In this document: positions 1-8,894 of the stretch, one piece after another
How positions within the stretch are numbered: the stretch's first letter is position 1
Layout of the letters: each line of letters begins with the position of its first letter
DNA from: Bacteroidales bacterium
GTDB taxonomy: Bacteria > Bacteroidota > Bacteroidia > Bacteroidales > Rikenellaceae
DNA length: 64,000 nucleotides
Assembly (NCBI GenBank): GCA_910575495.1
Contig: CAJTFS010000003.1
Span: forward strand, 124,001-188,000
Direction: 5' to 3'
Position numbers and translations under genes: made by a program
Notes under the pieces: model-generated
Database searches by the model: none
The model's input: the letters and a program-made list of their open reading frames with translations, nothing else
Told to the model about the DNA's origin: nothing

Positions 1-1334
1 ACCCGGCCGCCGATCCGCTTGGCGAAACCCAGCGCACGCCCTTCGCGGCACACCAGGTTCATCCCTTCGGCCAGCGCATCGGCCCGAAGCTCCTGCCGGC
101 GCAGGTAGTCGACCGCCTCGTCGTGCCCCACCTCCGCCACGGGCAGGGCCGAACGGTCGAGCCCCGTGAAGAAAGCCAGGGCCGGATCGGGTTTCAGACG
201 CCCCTTGAAGACCTGCCCCATCGCCACGCCCGAACAGATCACGGGCAGCGCTTCGGAAAGGGCACGCACCGCATCGGCCTGCGCCCCGACCCATCCGTAG
301 AGCGTGTCGGCCACCCGGGCGAAGCGCATACTCGCGGGTTCCTCGACCCAGCGCTCCAGCTCAGCGACCGTAGACTTGTCGGCCGAAGCAAAGAGCGGGC
401 GCCGCCCTTTCGGCGTACGCATCCGGCCGCCGCAGTCGGGAGCCTTGCAGGCCACGGCGGCGAAAAAGCCTTCGCCGCATGTCCGGTGCGGATAGAAACG
501 GTAGGTATGGAAAGCCCCGACCCGTCCGCAAACGATGCCCCAACTCGTCTCCACCTCGGGAACGTCGGCCTCGACGACCGCCTCGCCCACATGGGACAGC
601 AACCGTTCGAGCGAACCTTCGTCCTCGTCGCGGTTGAAGGTGCATGTGCTGTATATCAATCGCCCGCCGGGCTTCAACGCCCGCCAGGCTTCGGTCAGAA
701 TCGCCTCCTGCCGGGCCGCGCACATACGCACGTTGTTCTCGCTCCACTCGGCGCGCGAGGCGATGTCCTTGCGGAACATGCCCTCGCCCGAACAGGGAGC
801 GTCGACGGCCACCACGTCGAACCATCCCTCGAAATCGCCCAAGGCCCGCGGCTCGCAGGCCGTGACGGCCACGTTGCCCGTCCCCCACTTGCGGACGTTG
901 TCGGCCAGGACCGAAGCCCGGCGCCGGTCGATCTCGTTGGCGACGACCAGCCCGTCGGGCCCGACGAGCGAGGCATAGAGCGTGGTTTTGCCGCCCGGCG
1001 CAGCGCACAGATCGAGCACCCGCCGCCCGACGACATCGCCGACGAGCCGTCCGACGAACTGCGAGGAAGCCTCCTGCACATAGTAGGCCCCGGCATGGAA
1101 CGCCGGGTCGAACGTGAACTGCGGGCGGCGGGCCAGATAGTGTCCGTCGGGACACCAGGGCACCTGTCCGGCAGCCTCCGCCCGCTGCAACAACGCTTCC
1201 GCATCGCCGCACTTGGCCGGGTGGAGCCGCAGGCTCACGGGGGGCACGCCGTCGAGCGCCGCACAAAGCGCGGCGCCCTCCTCCGGACCGAGGTCGCGAA
1301 CAACGCGCCGAACGAATGCATCGGGCAGCTCCAT
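1..1334 (-). CDS. RsmF-like NOL1/NOP2/Sun rRNA (cytosine-5) methyltransferase, 3' end beyond window
   Basis: SAM-dependent m5C methyltransferase of the NOL1/NOP2/Sun family, expected to modify 16S rRNA. From the ATG at 1334 the frame stays open to base 1 (444 codons plus two bases), so the C-terminus is missing. The SAM-binding signature DLCAAPGGKT lies at about residues 108-117. The two family cysteines are visible, in DAPCSGEG (C181, motif IV) and YSTCTFN (C231, motif VI). The part after residue ~300 resembles the C-terminal PUA-like region of RsmF/YebU. The start lies 4 nt below the stop of the upstream kinase gene, so the two are probably co-transcribed. Family is clear; the exact target nucleotide is inferred. 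Confidence 0.88.
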   Translation of the reverse strand, partial: MELPDAFVRRVVRDLGPEEGAALCAALDGVPPVSLRLHPAKCGDAEALLQRAEAAGQVPWCPDGHYLARRPQFTFDPAFHAGAYYVQEASSQFVGRLVGDVVGRRVLDLCAAPGGKTTLYASLVGPDGLVVANEIDRRRASVLADNVRKWGTGNVAVTACEPRALGDFEGWFDVVAVDAPCSGEGMFRKDIASRAEWSENNVRMCAARQEAILTEAWRALKPGGRLIYSTCTFNRDEDEGSLERLLSHVGEAVVEADVPEVETSWGIVCGRVGAFHTYRFYPHRTCGEGFFAAVACKAPDCGGRMRTPKGRRPLFASADKSTVAELERWVEEPASMRFARVADTLYGWVGAQADAVRALSEALPVICSGVAMGQVFKGRLKPDPALAFFTGLDRSALPVAEVGHDEAVDYLRRQELRADALAEGMNLVCREGRALGFAKRIGGR

Positions 1335-1338
1335 GCCG

Positions 1339-1953
1339 CTAACGCTTAGCACCGAGGGCATCGATGCGGGCGCAGATTCGTTCGAAAACAGCCTCGTCGG
1401 TGACGAAATCCTCGTGGTCCTTGTCGACGACGAGCATGTCGCCCTCGTAAATATCGTCGATCCAATGATTATACTTGTCGTTGAGCCGCCGGAGGTAGGC
1501 CTCGTCGATGTTCATCTCGTACTCGCGGCCGCGCTTGCGGATCTGCGAAATGAGCGTCGGCACACCCGCCTTGAGGTAGATCAGCAGGTCGGGCCGGGGA
1601 ATGAGCGAGGTGATCAGGCGGAAAATCTTCATGTAGGTCTCGATGTCGCGCGTGGACATGAGGCCCATCTGATGAAGGTTGTCGGCGAAGATGTGGGCGT
1701 CCTCGTAGATCGTGCGGTCCTGGAAGATGACGCCCGACTTGCTGTCGGCCAGCATCTCCATGGTCTGCTGGATGCGGCTTCCGAGAAACGAGATCTGGAG
1801 GTTGAACGACCAGCGGTTCATGTCGTTGTAGAAGTCGCCGATGTAGGGGTTGTCGCTCTCCTCGTAATAGGCTTTGGCGTTGTAACGCTGGGTCAGCATG
1901 CGGGTCAGTGTGGTCTTACCGCTTCCGATGTTACCGGCAATGGCGATATACAT
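1339..1953 (-). CDS. Deoxynucleoside kinase (dNK/dGK family)
   Basis: A 204-residue P-loop kinase of the deoxynucleoside salvage family, transferring the ATP gamma-phosphate to the 5'-OH of a deoxynucleoside. The P-loop GNIGSGKT is at residues 7-14. An acidic ESDNPYI segment follows (substrate-binding region), and a DRTIYEDAHIF segment matches the family's DRS/DRT motif. Length fits bacterial dNKs (about 200-220). The ATG at 1953 puts the P-loop directly at the N-terminus, as usual. Heptanucleotide repeats (GTGAAAG-like) lie about 17 nt upstream. The rRNA methyltransferase gene follows after 4 nt. Substrate (dA, dG or broad) cannot be read from sequence alone. Confidence 0.88.
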   Translation of the reverse strand: MYIAIAGNIGSGKTTLTRMLTQRYNAKAYYEESDNPYIGDFYNDMNRWSFNLQISFLGSRIQQTMEMLADSKSGVIFQDRTIYEDAHIFADNLHQMGLMSTRDIETYMKIFRLITSLIPRPDLLIYLKAGVPTLISQIRKRGREYEMNIDEAYLRRLNDKYNHWIDDIYEGDMLVVDKDHEDFVTDEAVFERICARIDALGAKR

Positions 1954-1970
1954 GATTCCCGATTTTTTAA

Positions 1971-1995
1971 GGTGAAAGGTTAAACGTGAAAGGTC
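1971..1995 (-). repeat. GTGAAAG heptanucleotide repeats upstream of the dNK gene
   Basis: Plus strand reads GTGAAAG GTTAAAC GTGAAAG in 7-bp register, ending about 17 nt above the kinase ATG at 1953. Confidence 0.6.
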
Positions 1996-2040
1996 TCTTC
2001 GTTGTCATTCATATTATCTGCGATCCGTCGGGATGCGATT

Positions 2041-3525
2041 TTACTTTGCACCTCCCACTCTCTCGGAAACGAATCGGTGCAGGTCCTCGGCTACGCGGCG
2101 GTCGTTGACTAGACGCGGCACCTTGTTCTTGCCGCGGGCCCGCATCCAGGCCAGGAAAGTCCCCGGCGCCACGGTCGTGAGCCGCTGACGCTCCAGCGTG
2201 GTCTGCCGCTTGGCATCGTAGTCGGAATTGACGCGCCGCAGGGCCCCGTCGAGCGCCGCGGCGAAAGCCTCCGGGTCGGCCGGCCCGCGCTCGAACTCCA
2301 CGATCCACTCGTGGGCGCCCCGCTCGTCGATGGTCATGTAACACGGCGCCACGGAGTACTCGGCCACCGCAGCGCCGGTAGCGGCGCAGGCTTCGGCCAG
2401 CGCCCGGTCGGCGTTTTCGACGATGAGCTCCTCGCCGAAAACGTTGATATACTGCCTTGTGCGCCCTGCGAAACGAATGCGGTAGGGATCCGTCGAGGTG
2501 AACTCCACGCGGTCGCCGATCTCGTAGCGCCACAGCCCGTTGTTGGAGGTGACGAGCATGGCATAGCGCCGTCCCGGCACCACGCCCTCCAAAGGCACGA
2601 CGTCGTCGCCGTCGCGGAACTCGAAATAGGTGCCGTAGTCGAGCATCAGCAGCATGTCGTCGCGCCGGGGATCGTCGGCCAGGGCGAAAAAGCCTTCCGA
2701 AGCGTTGTAGGTCTCCATGTAACGCATGTCGGACGAAGGGATCAGCGCCTCGAACGACCGGCGGTAGGGAGCGAACTCCACGCCGCCGTGGGCGAAAAGC
2801 GACAGGTCGGGCCACACCTCCAGGAGGTTGCGCTTACCCGTATATTCGAGCACGCGCCGCATCAGGGCGAGGTTCCACGAAGGGACCCCGGCGAAGGCGG
2901 TGATATGCTGGCGCGAACACTCGCGGGCGATGGCCTCGGCCTTGCGGTCGAAGTCGGCGATGATGGCCGTGCTGCTCCTGGGAGCCCGCACCCACCGGCT
3001 CACCAAAGCCGTTTCGCGGATCAGCAGGGCCGAGAGGTCGCCGACCAGGTTGCGGCCCTCGCGGCAGCACGAACCGCCCAGCGTGAGGGTCCTGCCCTCG
3101 AAAGCCTTCGTAGCCGGATCGGCCGCCATGACGAGCGTGGCCATGTCGCGCATGCCCAACGTATGGTTCCGCCACAACGACTCGCGCGTGACGGGAATGT
3201 ATTTGCTGCGGTCCGACGTGGTGCCCGACGACCGGGCGAAGAGGTCGACGCGGCCGGGGACCGCGACATTGCGATCGCCGTTGAGCATGCGTACGATCCA
3301 AGGCTTGAAGCTCTCGTAATCGAAAACGGGCACCGCGGCGCGGAACTCCCCGGGCGTGCGGACCTCCGGCAACCCGAAATAACGCCCGAAGGCGGTGTCC
3401 CGGCCGCGCTGCAACGCCTCGCGGAACATGCGCTGCTGCGTCTCGGCCGGCCGGCGCCGGAAGAGATCGATGGCCCGCTCGCGGCGCGAGAACCACATCC
3501 TGCATATCGTACTGCGAAACGACAC
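2041..3525 (-). CDS. GH3 auxin-responsive promoter family protein
   Basis: A 494-residue member of the GH3 superfamily, adenylate-forming enzymes that in plants conjugate amino acids to hormones; bacterial members have no settled substrate. Recognisable family features are the SSGTTSDRSKYIP segment (P-loop-like ATP-binding motif), the middle YNASEGFFA segment, and the LVTSNNGLWRYEIGDRVEF and GRTRQYINVFGEEL regions of the acyl-activating C-terminal part. It begins 6 nt after the trkA stop, so the two genes are probably one transcript, although no functional link is known. Family assignment is strong; the reaction in this organism is unknown. Confidence 0.85.
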   Translation of the reverse strand: MSFRSTICRMWFSRRERAIDLFRRRPAETQQRMFREALQRGRDTAFGRYFGLPEVRTPGEFRAAVPVFDYESFKPWIVRMLNGDRNVAVPGRVDLFARSSGTTSDRSKYIPVTRESLWRNHTLGMRDMATLVMAADPATKAFEGRTLTLGGSCCREGRNLVGDLSALLIRETALVSRWVRAPRSSTAIIADFDRKAEAIARECSRQHITAFAGVPSWNLALMRRVLEYTGKRNLLEVWPDLSLFAHGGVEFAPYRRSFEALIPSSDMRYMETYNASEGFFALADDPRRDDMLLMLDYGTYFEFRDGDDVVPLEGVVPGRRYAMLVTSNNGLWRYEIGDRVEFTSTDPYRIRFAGRTRQYINVFGEELIVENADRALAEACAATGAAVAEYSVAPCYMTIDERGAHEWIVEFERGPADPEAFAAALDGALRRVNSDYDAKRQTTLERQRLTTVAPGTFLAWMRARGKNKVPRLVNDRRVAEDLHRFVSERVGGAK

Positions 3526-3531
3526 CTGCTG

Positions 3532-4872
3532 CTAATTGAAAAAATAACCTATCTTGTCCACCGACGCCGGCATGGTGAAGACCACCACGCGGTCGTAGGG
3601 ATTGATTTCCATGTTCTCCACGGCGATGAACGCCTTGTCGCCCCGCACGATGCCGCCGACGATGGCGTCGTCGGGCAGCCCCAGGTCGCGGATGCGCGCC
3701 TTGGTGGCCGGCGAATTGGGCTTGACGATGAACTCCAGCACCTCGGCGTCGCTGCCCGTGAGGCACTTGATGGCCTGCACGTCGGTCGACATGGTGAAGC
3801 GGAAGATGTTGGAGGCCGTCACGAGCTTCTTGTTGATGATCGTGTCGATGCCGATCGACTCGGCGAGGTTGATGTAATTGAGGTTCTCGACCTCGGCGAT
3901 CACCTTCTTCACGCCCATGCGCCGTGCAAGCATGGCCGCGAGGATATTGGTCTCGCTGCGCCCCGTCACGGCGACGAAAGCGTCCATGTTGGCCAGTCCC
4001 TCCTCCATCATGGCCTCGGTATTGCGGCCGTCCTCGTTGATGATCAGGGTCTTGTCGAGCGTCTCGGCCAGCCGGTAGGCTTTCTCGGCGTTGTAGTCGA
4101 CCAGTTTGATGTTCACTTCGTCCTGCAACTCCGTAGCAATGCGTATGCCGATCCGCGATCCGCCGAGGATCATCATGTTCTTGATCTCGACGTTGGTGCG
4201 GCCCGAGAGCTCCATCACCTCGCGCACGGCGTCCTGCCGGGCGATGACGTAGACCATGTCGCCCTCCATGAACAACTCGCCGCGGCTGGGGATGATCGTC
4301 TGCCCCGACCGCGCGATGGCCACCGTGCGGTAGCTGAGCGGCGCACCGCCGTCGTCGAAACCGGCGAGCTCCTGCCCCACCAGCGGCGAAGCGGGCTCCA
4401 GGCGGAAAACGACCAGCGAGAGCTTGCCGCTCGAAAAATCGACGTACTCGGTAGTCGACGTATGGCCCAGGAGGTTGATCACCTCGTGGGCGGCGACCTT
4501 CTCGGGGTAGAACAGGTAGTCGATGCCCATGTCGATGAAGACCTCCTTGTTGTTGGGCTCGAGGTATTCGTTGTTGTCGATGCGGGCGATCGACTTCTTG
4601 GCGCCGAGCTTCTTGGCGAGCATCGCCGCCACGATGTTGTCGTTCTCCTCGTGGTTGACGGCGATGAAGAGGTCGCACCGCCGCACAGAAGCCTTGCGCA
4701 AGGTGCCGAACGTGGTGGAATCGCCCTCCACGGTTATGACGTCGGCCAGGCTGCCCACCTCCGACAACAGCTTCTGATCGCTGTCGACGATGGTGATGTC
4801 ATGGCCGTTGCCGCTCAACATCCGGGCCAGGTGGCTGCCCATCTCGCCCGCTCCCGCTATCACGATTTTCAT
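3532..4872 (-). CDS. trkA: Trk potassium uptake regulator TrkA
   Basis: Peripheral NAD(H)-binding regulatory subunit of the Trk K+ uptake system (446 residues). It is a tandem duplication of an RCK_N Rossmann domain plus RCK_C domain. The first Rossmann glycine motif is GAGEMGSHLARML at residues 6-18, and a second, GGSRIGIRIATEL, lies near the middle of the protein. The start at 4872 (MKIVIAGAGEMG) places the motif right at the N-terminus; a much longer upstream extension is possible but lacks family similarity. The membrane subunit TrkH/G is not in this window. The gene faces a palindromic divergent promoter shared with the small membrane-protein gene at 5050. Confidence 0.93.
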   Translation of the reverse strand: MKIVIAGAGEMGSHLARMLSGNGHDITIVDSDQKLLSEVGSLADVITVEGDSTTFGTLRKASVRRCDLFIAVNHEENDNIVAAMLAKKLGAKKSIARIDNNEYLEPNNKEVFIDMGIDYLFYPEKVAAHEVINLLGHTSTTEYVDFSSGKLSLVVFRLEPASPLVGQELAGFDDGGAPLSYRTVAIARSGQTIIPSRGELFMEGDMVYVIARQDAVREVMELSGRTNVEIKNMMILGGSRIGIRIATELQDEVNIKLVDYNAEKAYRLAETLDKTLIINEDGRNTEAMMEEGLANMDAFVAVTGRSETNILAAMLARRMGVKKVIAEVENLNYINLAESIGIDTIINKKLVTASNIFRFTMSTDVQAIKCLTGSDAEVLEFIVKPNSPATKARIRDLGLPDDAIVGGIVRGDKAFIAVENMEINPYDRVVVFTMPASVDKIGYFFN

Positions 4873-4976
4873 CTTCGTCCTGTTTGTCCGCTTCCGCCGA
4901 CGCACGCCGGCAATGCACGCCCCTCCCGGCCCGATTCCGCGCTGCAGCGCGGTCCGCCGGACGGAAACGGCATGCG

Positions 4977-5023
4977 TTTGCAAATTAACATACAAATGTA
5001 TACATTTGTCGGCGAAAGGCAAA
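4977..5023. promoter_or_regulatory. Symmetrical divergent promoter pair between trkA and the 5050 gene
   Basis: An 18-bp perfect palindrome, ACAAATGTATACATTTGT (4992-5009), contains two back-to-back -7 boxes: TACATTTG on plus (5001-5008) and the same on minus (4993-5000). Plus -33 TTTG is at 4977-4980 (20-nt spacer). Minus -33 TTTG reads as CAAA at 5020-5023 (19-nt spacer). The two promoters therefore overlap and should compete. Confidence 0.7.
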
Positions 5024-5049
5024 ATTTCGCCCGCTAAAATTCCAATATC

Positions 5050-5328
5050 ATGCCGTCCTGGTTGTTCGTCGTTCTGGTCACCGCAGCCGCCGTAGGGTTC
5101 TTCGTCCTGGGCATGTCGCTCACGCTCATGATCAAAGGACACCACATCGATTCCGAAATCTCGACCAACAAGGAGATGCAGCGCCGCGGTATCAAGTGCG
5201 CCGTGCAGGAGACCCGCGAAGCCGACGGCACGGCCGACTGCGCCCCCGGCTCCCCCCTGCCCGGCTGTACGGGCAACTGCGGCGCCTGCGACATCGAACA
5301 CGGCGCCGACGCACCGCACCGAGGCTGA
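5050..5328 (+). CDS. Small single-span membrane protein with Cys-rich tail
   Basis: A 92-residue protein of unknown function. Residues ~4-27 form one hydrophobic transmembrane helix. The remainder is polar and contains cysteines spaced as DCAPGSPLPGCTGNCGACD, which includes a CxxC pair and could bind metal or a cofactor. It is transcribed divergently from trkA from an overlapping symmetrical promoter (TACATTTG at 5001-5008, TTTG at 4977-4980). The ATG at 5050 follows the box by about 40 nt. A strong hairpin terminator follows at 5388. I do not recognise the family; a membrane-anchored redox or metal role is only a guess from the cysteines. Confidence 0.7.
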   Translation: MPSWLFVVLVTAAAVGFFVLGMSLTLMIKGHHIDSEISTNKEMQRRGIKCAVQETREADGTADCAPGSPLPGCTGNCGACDIEHGADAPHRG

Positions 5329-5387
5329 CCCATCCTCGAAGCGGGCGGTGCCGGTTCTGCCGCAATGAATCGGCGCCGGGACAAAAC

Positions 5388-5420
5388 AAGCGGCGGCCGG
5401 AACGAATCCGGCCGCCGCTT
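5388..5420. terminator. Hairpin terminator between convergent genes
   Basis: A 13-bp perfect stem (AAGCGGCGGCCGG and its complement) with a 7-nt loop lies between the stop of the small membrane protein (5328) and the stop of the convergent lipoprotein gene (5441). No long T-run, but position and stem strength suit termination on both strands. Confidence 0.65.
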
Positions 5421-5440
5421 CTGTTCTGGCCATACGGCAG

Positions 5441-6295
5441 CTAAAGCAACGTACCGTCGGAGAGAATGTCGACCTCCGTTTCGCGCTCGGAACCCGGCTG
5501 CTCCAACTCGAAACGGTACCACTCCCGCTCGGGAGCGACATACTGGTCGATCTCGTCGATCGTCCAAGCAGCATACTGCGACGCGCGCAGGGCAGCCATC
5601 ACCACATCCGGCACTTCGGCGGCGCGCACTTCGGTCTTGGTATGCACCCACTTGTCGGCCGCGTCGAAACGCACCTCGCGCAGGCGGCCGCCGTCGATGA
5701 TCTCCACCTCGAGCACATAGAGCGGATCGCGTTCGGGCTCGGCCTCGAGGATGCGGGCGCCGGGATATTTTGCAGCGATGAAATCGGTCACCGCCTGCGG
5801 CAGCTGCTGCGGCAGCAGATCGTCGTGGTGCCGGTCGTTGTCGGCATCGGGAACGACGCGCACCAACACGCCGTCATGCGAATAGTGGAGATCGAATTCC
5901 GCCTCACCGCGCTCGACCTCGATGACATAGATGGGCTCCATGTCGCGACGCTCCACCTTCTCGACGTGCTCCACCTTCCACGTTGCATATTCGCCTGCTT
6001 CGAAAGCGCTCTGCACGGCGGCAGGGAGCGACTGGAAGAGAATTTCGGTCTCGGTCATGTACCACACGCCGGCGGCATCGAACCATGCGTCGGTCTCGTA
6101 GCCGGCATCGTGGAAATCGGCCACCAGATAGGAACCGCGGCGCTCCCAATCCACGCGGGTGGCACCGGGGAACTTCGCCGCAAAGGCCGTCTGCACCTGC
6201 GACGGCACCTTCACGTCGTCATCGTCGCAAGCCTGCAAGGCGCCGAACAACGCGAGCGCCAGCATCCAAATCGCTGTTTTTTTCATCATATTCAT
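5441..6295 (-). CDS. PepSY-like (BLIP-type) putative lipoprotein
   Basis: A 284-residue exported protein. It starts with a signal peptide of lipoprotein type (hydrophobic ALALFGALQAC, lipobox cysteine ~23) followed by Asp residues (DDDD). The body is two repeats of the PepSY-like fold common in Bacteroidetes: each has 'V...AF..KFPGA..V.WE..G.Y..ADF' followed by 'W...TETE...LP..V..A'. Compare FAAKFPGATRVDWE with FIAAKYPGARILEAE. Proteins of this kind sit in the periplasm or outer membrane, and their ligand is unknown. It converges with the 5050 gene. Function beyond fold is not known. Confidence 0.8.
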   Translation of the reverse strand: MNMMKKTAIWMLALALFGALQACDDDDVKVPSQVQTAFAAKFPGATRVDWERRGSYLVADFHDAGYETDAWFDAAGVWYMTETEILFQSLPAAVQSAFEAGEYATWKVEHVEKVERRDMEPIYVIEVERGEAEFDLHYSHDGVLVRVVPDADNDRHHDDLLPQQLPQAVTDFIAAKYPGARILEAEPERDPLYVLEVEIIDGGRLREVRFDAADKWVHTKTEVRAAEVPDVVMAALRASQYAAWTIDEIDQYVAPEREWYRFELEQPGSERETEVDILSDGTLL

Positions 6296-6313
6296 AGTTT
6301 CAAATTATAAAGA

Positions 6314-6673
6314 TTAAGTATTCTTCGCTCCAAAAATCCGGCCGTTTTCAGCCCGGCAGCAGACAGGGTTGCCCGCACCGGCATCGCAAAAGGCCGAAAA
6401 CCGGTTGCACGGCGCTTTTACGTCTCCGCCCTCCCCGACCGCCCCCCGGAAAAGCCGTCGGGCAGATGCTTGGACGCAGCGCACGGGGCGGCCTGTGGTG
6501 CGGGCATCGCCACCTAACGGATTCACGTTATCGGCGCTGAAATTCCAGTTGCCCGCACGAGACGGATCCGTGCTGCCGAGGGTCGACGAACTCCAATAGC
6601 CGCCATTCGTGCCGATGCCGCCCAAATATCCGTCCTCACGGCGGCGGTAGCCCGCAGCAGGCGCAAAGAGCAA
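6314..6673 (-). pseudogene. Remnant of a C-type-lectin/FISUMP-like surface-protein C-terminal module
   Basis: A short frame whose first ~70 residues resemble the C-terminal module of Bacteroidetes surface proteins (FISUMP or C-type-lectin-like fold). It shows GGYWSSSTLGS, then NWNFSADNVNPLG, then GRPVRCVQAS. There is no signal peptide or N-terminal body upstream; the frame breaks at once. A paralogous remnant with the same ending (FPVRCVQASA) lies at 33484-33765, and a 26-bp stretch around that ending is identical between the two. The 3' part (after about 6460) is low-complexity and probably not coding. It may be a dead gene end or a silent donor cassette. No promoter or start site is evident. 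Confidence 0.5.
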
Positions 6674-6727
6674 TCGCTCGAAGGAATGCGGCGGAGGGTG
6701 CGGAACAATGGTTTAAGGATATGTCGG

Positions 6728-6787
6728 GCGCAGCCTGCGGGGCACGCTTGCGGGCCTCCGCTGCGGGAGGCTGCGGCCCGCACGGCT
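6728..6787 (-). repeat. GC-rich ~85-bp repeat family, copy 1
   Basis: On the minus strand it contains CCGCAGCCTCCCGCAGCGGA followed by GGCCCGCAA and GTGCCCCGCAGGCTGCG. These segments also occur on the plus strand at 33888-33972 and, diverged, at 14403-14500. The core can fold on itself. Confidence 0.6.
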
Positions 6788-6935
6788 CAAAGAGCCGAAC
6801 GACGGCGACGACAGCAAATCGTTCGTAAGCTCCGCGGCAGGCTGGAATATGCAACTGGCGGCAACGCAAGTCGGAAATAGGAATTGTTGTCCGGCAGGCT
6901 GGTAAAGCTCGAATCGCAAACACCGGCTTCAGCCG

Positions 6936-7022
6936 TGCGAGCCGAAGCCGCGCCCTGCGGAGGCTCGCAGAATTTACAAATCCCCGTTCTTAACGGGGCT
7001 CGCTCCGCCGGCTTCGGCACGA
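6936..7022. repeat. Palindromic block (nested hairpins)
   Basis: Outer arms GTGCGAGCCGAAGCCG and CCGGCTTCGGCAC flank an inner perfect hairpin CCCCGTT-CTT-AACGGGG (about 6981-6997). It resembles a REP-like or very short MITE-like element. Confidence 0.5.
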
Positions 7023-7140
7023 GAACTTTTGCGCCACCGCTATCAAAACCGATAATTGCCTGCGAATTGCAAAACCGCAAAAAACCGGCGGCAACCAACC
7101 GCAAACGAACAACGATTTTCCTTTAATCCTCCAGCATCAT

Positions 7141-7210
7141 TACGCCGCCAGCGGATTGCTGAATCTGCCGGGCCGCACTGGCGGAAACCCTGGCCTCCGC
7201 CATTCCGGGC
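7141..7210 (-). repeat. Paralogous 70-bp block, copy 1
   Basis: Aligns without gaps to 34451-34520 (58/70 identities, counted by hand). In both places the block lies several hundred bases upstream (minus-strand sense) of a FISUMP-like remnant. Confidence 0.6.
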
Positions 7211-7438
7211 CCTGCAACAACGGCCTTTCAAAGAACAATCGGGGAATCATTACGCCAGGAACCGTCATCCGACGCAACATCTTCCATCTATTCGTATACA
7301 CACAACGGGCTCGCAGCCCATCCTCCCGGCAGGTCCGCGCTCAAGACCTCTGCCGGGCATCCGGCGCCGGATGCCGCATTCCGTGCCGCCGCAACGCAAC
7401 GAAGCGGAAGCAGGAATTTCGGCCCTCGGGCCGCCGGA

Positions 7439-8884
<1,446 letters not shown>

Positions 8885-8894
8885 AACTGAATAT

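Larger units (their letters stand above)
6674..7438. other. Gene-poor spacer with repeats and palindromes
   Basis: No credible complete gene. It holds an ~85-bp-family GC-rich repeat copy (6728-6787), a palindromic block (6936-7022), and a 70-bp block (7141-7210) that matches 34451-34520 at 58 of 70 positions by my hand count. Confidence 0.6.

Noticed and set aside
6314..6673. Variable region of an active diversity-generating retroelement
   Set aside because: No reverse transcriptase, template repeat or accessory gene is present in the window, and the frame lacks a start and N-terminal body.
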